The translations under genes and the position numbers were made by a program. The notes below the pieces were generated by a model, which searched no databases, was not told where the DNA came from, and saw only the letters and a list, made by a program, of their open reading frames with translations. Positions 1 to 8,106 of a stretch of DNA of 64,000 nucleotides are shown piece by piece (position 1 is the first letter of the stretch; each line of letters opens with the position of its first letter). This DNA is from Roseivirga sp. BDSF3-8 (lineage in GTDB: Bacteria; Bacteroidota; Bacteroidia; Cytophagales; Cyclobacteriaceae). The stretch covers positions 1,897,001 to 1,961,000 of the forward strand of contig NZ_JBGNFV010000001.1 in the NCBI RefSeq assembly GCF_041449215.1, given 5' to 3'.

Positions 1-360
1 ATCTACACTGCTGTAGCTTCAGCGCACGACCGGAAGAGCACAGTCCCAAAGGGGTTAATACCGTAGGCTTACACTAGGTGAGGTCTCTTAGCAAGCTACC
101 TTCGGGCCTCTTCTGATATAAAGCACGTCGATTCTTATTGGTCTTTCTGCCATTCGCAGGTGGGGCACAGGCCCCATAGGGATTGGAACGGAAGGCTTGC
201 GCCAGGGTAGAAGGTTTATTGGGCTTTGCGCGGGAACCACCGAATGTCGGGCCACGGCCTGCGGAAACAATGTTATCGCGGTTGGTAATAGTTAGTAAAA
301 ACAGTCAACACTATTTAGGGATTGACACGAATTAATATTTGGCAAATAACTATTAACATT
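1..360. other. Left-edge stretch without a supported gene
   Basis: No convincing gene is seen. The minus strand has a 60-codon ATG frame (88-270) and, in another frame, an open stretch running from about 300 to 79 that lacks an ATG and is rich in Arg, Lys, Pro and Gly. Neither resembles a family I know. The minus strand around 84-97 carries TTGCTAAGAGACC, close to CTGCTAAGAGACC on the plus strand near 8036, so this may be part of a dispersed intergenic element. Confidence 0.3.
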
Positions 361-372
361 CTGCATGGCGAA

Positions 373-533
373 GTCGAACGCGACCCGGTCAGGCGCGACC
401 CGGTCAGGCGCGACCCGGTCAGGCGTGACCCGGTACAAACTCCGTAGAAGTGGTAACCACGAGACCGAACGCGGCCCGGTCGAACGCGGCCCGGTCGAAC
501 GCGACCCGGTCGAACGCGACCCGGTACAAACTC
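373..533. repeat. Two blocks of 15-bp tandem repeats in a 91-bp duplication
   Basis: The octamer GACCCGGT (or GGCCCGGT) recurs every 15 bases at 382, 397, 412 and 427, and again at 473, 488, 503 and 518. Each block of four ends in the same ACAAACTC tail (435 and 526), so the two blocks are copies offset by exactly 91 bases. The inter-unit heptamer is mostly CAGGCGC/T in the first block and CGAACGC in the second. Between them lies TGGTAACCA followed by CGAGACC, related to the palindromic elements at 9.93 and 10.5 kb. Open frames across it only read the repeat as five-residue units and are not taken as genes. Confidence 0.9.
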
Positions 534-662
534 GCGGTAGTAACAAGAGGCGCAAAATCATATTTCGCCAAAAAGAAAGAGGCCACTCTTTGAGGCGCCC
601 TCTTTTCTGTAACCTTTAGGAAAATGACCCTGCTTAGTAGTCTGCTGGCAGGCCTATGGAGT

Positions 663-1244
663 TCATTTCTTAACACGAATGCCGGACAACCTGAAAGACT
701 TAGTCGTCACATTACCTGCGTAGTCGCTCACGCTAACCCATGCTTCGCTGTCTCCGGGTAGGGTTTCTGTTTTTACTATGTAGTTATAGGCAGTTCCATG
801 CCGGTCATTCTGCACTTTATCATATTCCAATACCTGGCCGGCCATGTCTTTAATGGTGATGGCTACCTCCTCTACACGGTGGTCGTCTATGGCCTCTATG
901 GTGAGGATGCTACCTGCTACCAGGCCCTGATAATGGGCCCAGTTTACACTCACTATTTTGGGCTTGCTCATGAAGTCAATGACAATAGCCTGCCTCAGGT
1001 GTGTGCCGCGCTTTGCTGCATATTTCTTGTATACGTCTGCCCGGGCTTCGTCATTTTCCATAATATGGGTGGCTCTCAAATGAGCTTCTTTGAGCATATT
1101 TCCCATTTTACGTTGATGGGGCGTGGTTTCACTTTTCTCAGGCAATCGGGACATGATGATGTCCCCGTTTTTCATGGTACGAAATACAACGTTTCCACTT
1201 AATCCGCTAAGGGCTTCTATTAGGCTGTTTGTCCTGACTTTCAT
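663..1244 (-). CDS. Uncharacterised Bacteroidetes family protein (DUF6266-like), copy 1
   Basis: 193 residues, no signal peptide or membrane segment. The N-terminal third is basic with a GNVVFRT..G..I.S..P pattern; a helical middle follows (about 35-85); the C-terminal half looks like a beta-sandwich ending in a DYAGNVT motif. It aligns along its length with the product of 6981-7769, so the two are paralogs. From memory, similar short proteins with a VVYRQ..GKTI..-type start occur in many copies in Bacteroidetes and are annotated as hypothetical or DUF6266. Function unknown; the Ig-like end is compatible with a structural or phage-derived role. An 11-bp-phased array lies 272-320 bases upstream of its start, as one also does upstream of the paralog. 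Confidence 0.7.
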   Translation of the reverse strand: MKVRTNSLIEALSGLSGNVVFRTMKNGDIIMSRLPEKSETTPHQRKMGNMLKEAHLRATHIMENDEARADVYKKYAAKRGTHLRQAIVIDFMSKPKIVSVNWAHYQGLVAGSILTIEAIDDHRVEEVAITIKDMAGQVLEYDKVQNDRHGTAYNYIVKTETLPGDSEAWVSVSDYAGNVTTKSFRLSGIRVKK

Positions 1245-1951
1245 ATCTGATTTTATTTAGGTTGGCTATATATTTTACACGTTAAAAAGTCTGTATTTGT
1301 TGTTTATTACAGAATATTTTTTTGTTAAATGTTTATTATCGGATTTTTATTTCGAATTAGACATAAAGCAATTAACTGAATGTCAATTGCTTATTATACA
1401 TGCAGATAAATAATTTGTGCGTGTAAACTGGTTAGTATGTTGTGATCAGCAAGCCTGAATTTAGGGCCTCAACAGGGCTTTTAAAAATTCGTTAAAATTG
1501 TACAAAATCTATAAAAGCAGGCTTTTAGCAGTCTCTCAGCAGGGCATCAGCAGAGGAGCAGCAGGGCAGACCGGTTTTTGAAGAGGCGAAATGTGCCTCT
1601 ATTGGCTTAAAATGGGGGTTAGATCTGGTATAAAATTGTACTTAACTAATATTTAGAGAGGTTGGGAAATAGCATTATTGTGTTTGGCTTCTCTTATCCT
1701 GACCAGCAGATTTATACGTTAAATACCGGCTTTCATAGGCACGCTCTTTCTAAGTACGGAACGATTCCACTCAGAGTGTTTGCGAATAGGCATAAATTGC
1801 ATATTTTGGGCCTTATTCCGATACAGCCATGATCATTCAACCCGATACGCTATGACCTACCCACAAACCATTTTTCGCTCCTATTCAGGCTCCCGCCGTT
1901 ATTTTCATTATCTTGAATCTTGATAAATGACCATTTTAATCATTTAAGGAT
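1245..1951. other. Gene-free interval holding the first 11-bp array
   Basis: About 700 bases between divergent genes. It is AT-rich near 1260-1440 and contains the phased AGCAG array at 1516-1564. The decamer GCCTGAATTT at 1453-1462 recurs at 8004-8013 beside the second array. No RNA gene or further coding frame is recognised. The plus-strand operon starting at 1952 must have its promoter in the right end, but no TANNTTTG element is evident close to the start. Confidence 0.6.
1516..1564. repeat. 11-bp-phased repeat array 1 (core AGCAG)
   Basis: AGCAG begins at 1516, 1527, 1538, 1549 and 1560: five cores in exact 11-base register, separated by six variable bases. On the strand of the neighbouring gene (663-1244, minus) the core reads CTGCT. 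The constant core with variable spacer and a period close to one DNA turn differs from ordinary slippage repeats, in which the whole unit is conserved. Confidence 0.85.
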
Positions 1952-2290
1952 ATGAGACGGAAAAAGCTTGATGGATTACTCGGGTATCAGCTTAGCAGTC
2001 AAAGCTTGATAACCCTGACCGGTGGCTCGGGTGATGGGGGTGGAACCTCTGGCAGCAACGGCGGGGGCTATGGAGAACCTGAGCCTCCACCGCTACCAAC
2101 GGTACCCGATGATACACGGAGCCTCTATAGGTTAACATTATATGAGTTATCTAAATTGACAGGTGGCTCCGGTAATGGAGGTGGATCATCGAGTGGTGGT
2201 GGCAGTACCGGCGAACCTCCAGAGCCAGACCCTATTTGGCCCGATGACACGACTACCTCACGATTTAGCTATCCTATAAATAAGCCCTGA
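1952..2290 (+). CDS. Glycine-rich peptide with two GG leader-like units
   Basis: 112 residues, no Cys. It is built from two tandem units. Each has a leader-like stretch ending in LTGGSG (ends near residues 23-28 and 70-75), then a Gly/Ser tract, then an acidic proline-rich segment ending in PDDT. The L.L.xLxxLTGG pattern resembles double-glycine leaders of Bacteroidetes secreted peptides, but no specific family is recognised. A lysine/arginine start (MRRKK) precedes the first unit. It is the first gene of an operon: its TGA shares a base with the ATG of the TPR gene, pointing to translational coupling. A role as a processed secreted peptide or signal is inference from the motif and from the sensor-like neighbours. 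Confidence 0.65.
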   Translation: MRRKKLDGLLGYQLSSQSLITLTGGSGDGGGTSGSNGGGYGEPEPPPLPTVPDDTRSLYRLTLYELSKLTGGSGNGGGSSSGGGSTGEPPEPDPIWPDDTTTSRFSYPINKP

Positions 2291-3819
2291 TGAAAAAGTT
2301 TCTACCAGCTATATTTTTTTTACTATTAGTCATAATTGCCTGTGAAAAGGAAGATATTGAGCTTCCAAGCGAGACTAATAACGTATATCATACAGTCGAC
2401 AGATTTATCCAGCAAGCAAGAGACCTTTATAAAGAACAACCTGAAGACGCTGAACACATTGCTCTTAAGGCCTTAGAGCTATCGAAGAAGAACTTCTATT
2501 TGAAAGGGGAAAAGAATAGTCACAATGTTCTTTACTGGATATATCTCAAAGGCAATGTAGATCAGCAGAAAGCCGAATACCACCTTAAAGCTTATGAAGC
2601 GACTTCCAATAGAATGGATAAGCTAAATGATTTGGGTGCTTTAAATTACTCTAAGGGTTATCACCTTTACAAAACTGGTGAATTTACCTCTGCTCTTGCG
2701 TATCTACTAGAAGCTTACGACATATACTTAGTTGACAATAAGCCGAACAAAGCAGGGCACGCTCTCTACACCATTGCATTAATTTTCTATAAAAATGACT
2801 TACCGGATCAGGGCATTCGGTATGCTAAGAAAATTGAAATTGACTCTTTGGCGGCACCCATGCAGATCAATACGCTGCAATTACTGGGTATGCTGCATTA
2901 TGAAGCCGCACATTATGATGAGGCTATAGTGGCTTATTCTGAGGCTATTTCCGTTGCTGAAACGGCGGGTGATAAGCTGGCTGGTGCTCGCATTAAAAGA
3001 GCCTTATCCCTTTCTCTTATGGAAGCTGAGCAGTTCGATGAAGCGAAAGAGGTAATCCAGCAAGGTTTACAAGTCGCAGCAGAAATAGAGCATAGCCAAA
3101 ACCTGACAGGCGAACTTCTCCTCAACGAAGCCTATTTATATGAGAAGATGGATCAGCCCGGCCTTGGGATACGATCTATCAATAAAGCTATACCCCTTTT
3201 TGAAGAAACCGGGAATTTTGCCCTTCTAGCTCAGGCAAATCAGGCTTTATCCCACAACCACTTTACGCTTAAAAACTATGAAGAGGCTAAAGATTTTGCT
3301 CTCAAAGGCTTACGATATAAAGACGAGGCCAGGGCCAATACTTTAATAGACCTCTATACAAATCTCAGTACTTACTGCAGGGAATTAGGTGATGAGACCG
3401 GCTACTATAAGTATGCTCATGAAGCCTTAAAGGTTGATCATGCGGCCCTGCAAAGCTCGCAAAAGCTCGGCCTTCAAAAGGCCGAACTATCCTACCGCAA
3501 TGACTCGGAGATCCGCGACCTGGAAGCAGACATCATTACCCATGAGGCGTATATGAGCCAAAGCCGTAATATCCGCTGGGCCATTATCGGCGGCATTGTT
3601 TTGACCCTAGCCGTTCTATTTATCTTACTTCTTAATTACGGGCCGATCAGACACTATGAGCGGCGTGTCGATAAAGCCCATAGCTTAGGTCTCAACATTA
3701 TGGAGCAACTGGATAAGATCATGAAAGCCATGTCTTTAAAATCTGAGAAAGTGTCCCCTCCCGAAGGCCCCGATGAAACCGATCTGCATGGCCGGGCTAA
3801 TAAAGGGGATCAGGATTAG
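2290..3819 (+). CDS. TPR lipoprotein with C-terminal membrane segment (sensor-like)
   Basis: 509 residues. An N-terminal lipobox (VIIAC, Cys18) is followed by a long run of tetratricopeptide-like helices (about 30-400), one strong membrane helix near 427-447 (beginning at WAIIGGIV) and a short cytoplasmic tail with a coiled-coil look. This is the layout of the sensing half of Bacteroidetes TPR histidine kinases, but the protein stops where the phosphoacceptor and ATPase domains would begin. The next gene, five bases downstream, encodes a kinase-like remainder. I infer a split sensor in which the two proteins act together at the membrane. Ligand unknown; the co-transcribed glycine-rich peptide is a candidate. 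Confidence 0.75.
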   Translation: MKKFLPAIFFLLLVIIACEKEDIELPSETNNVYHTVDRFIQQARDLYKEQPEDAEHIALKALELSKKNFYLKGEKNSHNVLYWIYLKGNVDQQKAEYHLKAYEATSNRMDKLNDLGALNYSKGYHLYKTGEFTSALAYLLEAYDIYLVDNKPNKAGHALYTIALIFYKNDLPDQGIRYAKKIEIDSLAAPMQINTLQLLGMLHYEAAHYDEAIVAYSEAISVAETAGDKLAGARIKRALSLSLMEAEQFDEAKEVIQQGLQVAAEIEHSQNLTGELLLNEAYLYEKMDQPGLGIRSINKAIPLFEETGNFALLAQANQALSHNHFTLKNYEEAKDFALKGLRYKDEARANTLIDLYTNLSTYCRELGDETGYYKYAHEALKVDHAALQSSQKLGLQKAELSYRNDSEIRDLEADIITHEAYMSQSRNIRWAIIGGIVLTLAVLFILLLNYGPIRHYERRVDKAHSLGLNIMEQLDKIMKAMSLKSEKVSPPEGPDETDLHGRANKGDQD

Positions 3820-3824
3820 GCCGT

Positions 3825-4685
3825 ATGCTTATCAGTCATAACGATCTTCTTATCCTGTTTGGCATGCCGGGCCTGTTGTTTGCGGCATGGGCCATAACTC
3901 TAACCCTTCGGGTGTTCACGGCGAAACGGGCCAGTACCGCCATTTATCAAACCTGCGAGGGAGGCCTTTCTCTTGTGGGTCAGGTGTATTACGCACAGGT
4001 CATTGAGGACAACTCCAAACGCAAGCGCACCTTACATACGGTTGTTAATAGCATCATGACCCGGGTGGGACACCTGAATCTGATCGGAGATACCGGCTGG
4101 ATTCTTGCCACCCTGATTGACTTTAAGCAAAGTATTGTACCCAGGGATAAACAGGTGGAACAACAGCTCGATGAGTGCTTTCACTTACTGGAACGCCGGG
4201 GCAAGGTCGGTCGGCATATCGTGTCGATGCTGGATGTTGAGAAGGTCAATAAGCTGGGTATTTATCCCTTTATCGACCGGTATTTTACCAAGGTGATGCA
4301 AAAAGACATTCCGCATTTAGACGTGGAATGCAACCAACCGCATCGCCGGTTCCCGCATCACATAGAAGAGGACATTGCCATCACCTGCATGGCTTTGCTC
4401 ACCCATGCGGCCTATAACCGTATACCCACCACCTTATCCTTTTATCTGATGTATTCTCAAAATCTCATAACCCTGCATCTGGTGGATGATGATGAGGACA
4501 CGGCCACAAATTTAGACCTGTATCATTTACCTAAAGAAAATTGGCCGCCCTGCTACCGTATGGCTGACACTCTCGCCGATCTCTACAACGGGTATATGAC
4601 CATTGATCCCACTTATACCACCGGGCAGCATATCGAAATAAAGCTGGCTCTTCCCTCTGGTAACGATGGACTGCCTCAGGTATAA
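3825..4685 (+). CDS. Degenerate histidine-kinase-like membrane protein
   Basis: 286 residues. One membrane helix at about 8-32, then a helical segment with TLHTVVNSI (His71) placed like the phosphoacceptor helix of NarX/LytS-type kinases, then a C-terminal domain with the shape of a HATPase. Its N-box position reads ALLTHAAYN (about 190-198) in place of the usual ELLxNAxxH, so the Mg-binding Asn is missing. The D-box position reads VDDDED with no DxGxG. The last strand region (YRMADTLADLYNG... IEIKLAL, about 244-276) fits the usual kinase ending. I infer a pseudo-kinase that signals by partner binding. It follows the TPR gene by five bases and is the last gene of the operon. Confidence 0.6.
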   Translation: MLISHNDLLILFGMPGLLFAAWAITLTLRVFTAKRASTAIYQTCEGGLSLVGQVYYAQVIEDNSKRKRTLHTVVNSIMTRVGHLNLIGDTGWILATLIDFKQSIVPRDKQVEQQLDECFHLLERRGKVGRHIVSMLDVEKVNKLGIYPFIDRYFTKVMQKDIPHLDVECNQPHRRFPHHIEEDIAITCMALLTHAAYNRIPTTLSFYLMYSQNLITLHLVDDDEDTATNLDLYHLPKENWPPCYRMADTLADLYNGYMTIDPTYTTGQHIEIKLALPSGNDGLPQV

Positions 4686-4688
4686 ATG

Positions 4689-4723
4689 AAAAAGCCTCTT
4701 CCTGAGAGAATCAAGAAGAGGCT
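4689..4723 (-). terminator. Terminator for the 6785-4766 operon
   Basis: Perfect nine-base stem AGCCTCTTC (4693-4701) / GAAGAGGCT (4715-4723). On the minus strand it is followed by five U residues, so it ends the minus operon; the stem may also slow plus transcripts from 4685. Confidence 0.8.
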
Positions 4724-4765
4724 AGGTGGGGAGTACCTACAAAAGATTAAAACAACTACTGTACT

Positions 4766-5476
4766 CTATTTTTTTATCGTTGTTAAGGGGAGGGAGTAAG
4801 ACAGGATCAGTCTGACGGATTCCGTGTTACGTTTATATAAAAATTCATGACCCCAAATCTCAAGATTGTTGTTCAAGTTTGAGGTCAGATTGCTTTGGTA
4901 GTAGATATCAACATTAAATCGCTTATAGCTCAATCGTCCTCCGACTTGATAATCCATATGGAAACGTTTGGGTAGTGTCCCGGCTTTATTCAATGCTTCG
5001 GCTACGCTTGCAGGATATTGCGGCCCTTCTTTAAACCGGGCATCAAAGTCCACTTTATTAATGATTGGAATGATACCGGCAAAAACCCTAAGCTGAAAGT
5101 CTCCATCTCGATTAAATATATAGTGTCCGGCAATTGGAAACTCAAATCCCTTCAAGTAGGCAGACGTCAATTTACTATTCATAAAAGTTGAATCGGTGGC
5201 GCGTTTTTCAACAGTAAGACCCGCACTGTTACGCTGAGTTTGAATACCGACACTGACTTCAAAATATGAGTTTATCGGGTGACTATATCGAATGAAAGGG
5301 AGTAATTGACCTGAGCCTAAATAGTCCCGTTCAAAAAATACAATACTATCTAAATCAACCGGTGTCTGATAGGTGCGTCTTTCAGAAAGTACGGTTCCTA
5401 TTCCTATATCAAGCTTTTGTGCTATAGCGGTCGAATAAGAAATAAGGATTGTTAAGAATATAAGAATAGCTTTCAT
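4766..5476 (-). CDS. Probable outer-membrane beta-barrel protein
   Basis: 236 residues with a signal peptide (cleavage after TAIAQ) and many alternating strands ending in aromatic residues, as in small PorT-like or OmpW-like barrels of Bacteroidetes. No specific family is recognised. It starts one base after the stop of the lipoprotein gene 6785-5478 and shares its terminator, so the two form an operon and may act at the same surface site. Confidence 0.6.
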   Translation of the reverse strand: MKAILIFLTILISYSTAIAQKLDIGIGTVLSERRTYQTPVDLDSIVFFERDYLGSGQLLPFIRYSHPINSYFEVSVGIQTQRNSAGLTVEKRATDSTFMNSKLTSAYLKGFEFPIAGHYIFNRDGDFQLRVFAGIIPIINKVDFDARFKEGPQYPASVAEALNKAGTLPKRFHMDYQVGGRLSYKRFNVDIYYQSNLTSNLNNNLEIWGHEFLYKRNTESVRLILSYSLPLTTIKK

Positions 5477-5477
5477 A

Positions 5478-6785
5478 CTATCGAAGTTCTAAGGCGTAAA
5501 ATAGCTTTCCAGTTTCATATACCTTGTATTGTGTGGCTGTAGCATCCTCGCAGAAGTTAACAATGCTATGGCCTAAATTAAAATCTTTATCGGATATCGT
5601 CACTTCAAACGAGAGGGTCACAGTTGAGCCATCGTCTAATTTAGTATTGTAGGTCGTGGAAAATTTTACCGGGTCTCCCAAATCTTGCTCAAACCATTGG
5701 TATTTTATGGTCTCACCATATAGACTTTTATCCCATTGCATAACCTCTAAATCAGGATAATGCCACTCGGTGTAACACCCACTGAATAAAGGGCAATCTT
5801 TCCATTCACTCCGATCTACTTTGGATATGAATTTTTGAAAGGATTGCAGATGTCCCTGACTTGAACCGGTAAAAACAAAAAAGTAAACCTCAGGTGCTCC
5901 CTGCAGATAGTCTTCAGCATCATCAAGCTCTTCCATATTGACGAACTTAATCCGGCTTATGTGATCATAAAGCTCCGTGTCATCCCGATCACAGTCACTT
6001 TGCGTGCCGGTGCCCCCATTTAAACCACCAGGAACATAGCCACCGCCTCCACCACAATTTAAATCGGAGGTGGTGTAGTAGTAATCCTCATCTGTAACCA
6101 GTATCGGTTCTGCTTCCATAATACAGCCATCGTCCGGTGCCAATAGACCGTTTTGTCTTCGTGCTCTGAGCTTATCAATCATACTACGCGGTACGGGCTT
6201 TACGCGCTCATTGTGACTAATGACCAAGATCGGCTCCGTAGGAAAGGTCGCCACATCAAAAGCAAAATAATTACCCTCCTGGTCAAAGGCCGGTAGGCTG
6301 CTGATCAGGTCTGCCTTCGCACCATAGGGAAGATAGACCACAATGGGGTGCTCATTGTCCGGATTCCAGTCTTTGGTCACTCCCGGGGCTTTACGCAAAG
6401 CAATTTGTAGAAGGGGGTCATCCTGCAGGTGCTGTAAGGTGCGGCTGTTAGCTTCACTTGCCCCAAAGAGGGCTTGCGAAAAGGTCAGGCTCCTGGCATT
6501 GTCTCCACCCAGCGGTTGATCTTTCTCTAAAGCAAAGAGAAAGTTATCGTCTCCATCGAACCGTTCATCAATTTTGTTCTTAACGAAGTGGCGTATCTCA
6601 CTGCTTTGCAAGGCGACGGCCAGGGATTGAGCAAGATTATACCCGGCATCTTCGGTCGAATATTTAGCTTCAGGAAGAGAGGATTCAGGTGTAATAAGCT
6701 CATCCTTAGTCTCCTGACACCCAAACAAAAAAGCAGTCACAAAGAGAGCCAGGACTGCCTTTTGAGTTTTGAGGGATAATATCAT
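5478..6785 (-). CDS. Secreted lipoprotein, DUF3103-like
   Basis: 435 residues from the ATG at 6785; an upstream in-frame TTG at 6821 would put 12 extra residues before the signal sequence. The lipobox ends at Cys23 (FLFGC). A helical segment (about 35-80) with a SSEIRHFVKNK and FDGDDNFL pattern resembles Bacteroidetes lipoproteins annotated as DUF3103. The middle has a Gly-rich linker (GGGGG), and the C-terminal 170 residues form a beta-rich domain with paired Cys. Function unknown. First gene of a two-gene operon with the barrel protein. Confidence 0.55.
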   Translation of the reverse strand: MILSLKTQKAVLALFVTAFLFGCQETKDELITPESSLPEAKYSTEDAGYNLAQSLAVALQSSEIRHFVKNKIDERFDGDDNFLFALEKDQPLGGDNARSLTFSQALFGASEANSRTLQHLQDDPLLQIALRKAPGVTKDWNPDNEHPIVVYLPYGAKADLISSLPAFDQEGNYFAFDVATFPTEPILVISHNERVKPVPRSMIDKLRARRQNGLLAPDDGCIMEAEPILVTDEDYYYTTSDLNCGGGGGYVPGGLNGGTGTQSDCDRDDTELYDHISRIKFVNMEELDDAEDYLQGAPEVYFFVFTGSSQGHLQSFQKFISKVDRSEWKDCPLFSGCYTEWHYPDLEVMQWDKSLYGETIKYQWFEQDLGDPVKFSTTYNTKLDDGSTVTLSFEVTISDKDFNLGHSIVNFCEDATATQYKVYETGKLFYALELR

Positions 6786-6980
6786 TATATTAGTGGTTAA
6801 TTGTATCATTAAAATGGACAATAAATCCTAAAACCACAACTAATATCTATTTAACCCTTCTATTTCTATGAATACCGTTCAAAGCTAACACGTATACACC
6901 GTTTAAGTCGTTTATATATGTTGTAAACTTGGTCTAATTATGTATCATGGTGACCAATGCCTTTTGGTGTATCCATTAAA

Positions 6981-7769
6981 TCAAGGATCCCCAAAATCCA
7001 ACCTCAGCCTTTCACTCATGGCATAAAAACAACATGCCTTCACCCCATAAGCCCTGTTTACAGAACCCACACCCTTTCCATCAACACCACACCAACCAAT
7101 CCCTTCCTTAGCCGCAGCGACACCATTTACTAAGCGATTTTGCCCTTCCACAGGCATTATCGCCCCACTCTCTACAGGGTTCCCCACCTCCTCCTCATCA
7201 GTATCCACCATCCATTCGGTAAATACCGTCACATTCCCCGCCAGGTCTCGTGCCTCCACCTGTACCTGCACACCCCCTTGCACAGGCACATCTTTCCGTA
7301 AGCGGTATTCGTACATCCCATTTTCTACTATTGCTGTGCACCGCCCGCTTTCCAGTACCTCACCCTCACCGTTCCTTATCAACAGGTCTACTGATACCAG
7401 CCCAAAATCATCATATGCATACACCCCGATCCTCTCATTCGCACCGCCAGTAAACCCATTCACAAACACCCCCTCCACCACAGGCGCATGCATATAGTCC
7501 TTTACTGCCAGGTTTTGCCATGAGTTAAAGCCCGCCTCTTTAGCTTTATATACCTCATACAAAGCCTCCACTTTCCTCACCCTTTTCGCATAGGCTGTCG
7601 CTTTCCCGAACCGTTCATGATGCGCCTTTTGCTTACTGCTCAGCGGCTTTGAACACTTTGCCGGCCTTGCAGATACAATCGTCCGGCCAGCTCGCTGCCG
7701 GTACACAATAGCCCCCCGAGCCATACCCCTCGCACCTTCTATCCATGGATTATTCTCTATTATAGCCAT
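6981..7769 (-). CDS. Uncharacterised Bacteroidetes family protein (DUF6266-like), copy 2
   Basis: 262 residues, no signal peptide. The basic N-terminus carries GAIVYRQRAGRTIVSARP, the helical part has the F.KA.AYAK pattern, and the beta-sandwich ends with DLAGNVT near residue 184; this matches copy 1 (663-1244) over about 190 residues. A further tail of some 70 residues, low in conservation and possibly a run-on after a lost stop, has no match in copy 1. The family is common but uncharacterised (from memory). The second 11-bp-phased array lies 160-285 bases upstream. Confidence 0.7.
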   Translation of the reverse strand: MAIIENNPWIEGARGMARGAIVYRQRAGRTIVSARPAKCSKPLSSKQKAHHERFGKATAYAKRVRKVEALYEVYKAKEAGFNSWQNLAVKDYMHAPVVEGVFVNGFTGGANERIGVYAYDDFGLVSVDLLIRNGEGEVLESGRCTAIVENGMYEYRLRKDVPVQGGVQVQVEARDLAGNVTVFTEWMVDTDEEEVGNPVESGAIMPVEGQNRLVNGVAAAKEGIGWCGVDGKGVGSVNRAYGVKACCFYAMSERLRLDFGDP

Positions 7770-7928
7770 TTACCTACCCCCGTTTTTTCATGTTCATCCA
7801 TGGCTAAAATTAGAATAAGGCCCTTGAATAGCCTGAAAGGTGTAATATTCCGTAAGAAATTCAACAGAGAAGCCATAGCCACATAAAAGGCTCCGATAGC
7901 ATATTTCCAATATATACCCACCGCAAAG

Positions 7929-8054
7929 CCATCGCTTATCCTATACCTATCCTGTGGGTATCCCGTGGGTACCCTATAAGCTCCTGTGGATAACCTCTAA
8001 CGAGCCTGAATTTGAACTATAGCAAGAGAAGAGCCTGCTAAGAGACCCGCGAAG
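7929..8054. repeat. 11-bp-phased repeat array 2 (cores TATCC, then AAG)
   Basis: The hexamers TTATCC (7936), CTATCC (7947), GTATCC (7958) and GTACCC (7969) are spaced exactly 11 bases. After a one-base slip the register continues with GCTCC (7980), ATAACC (7990) and CGAGCC (8001). A second core follows near the same phase: GAAG at 8028, TAAG at 8039 and GAAG at 8051. The six bases between cores vary. The array is upstream of the minus-strand gene 6981-7769, as array 1 is of its paralog. The rest of the interval 7770-8106 shows no gene. Confidence 0.75.
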
Positions 8055-8106
8055 AATCTGCAATCATCACTAAATCCTCTAAGCGGCAAAATGTACCATT
8101 TACCTG

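Noticed and set aside
292-676. Overlapping open frames on both strands across the 15-bp repeats
   Set aside because: They read the tandem repeat as five-residue units in several frames, lack conserved protein pattern and contradict one another.
7929-8054. CRISPR array
   Set aside because: Repeats are only 5-6 bases with 5-6 base spacers, far below CRISPR sizes, and no cas gene is present. The same holds for arrays 1 and 3.
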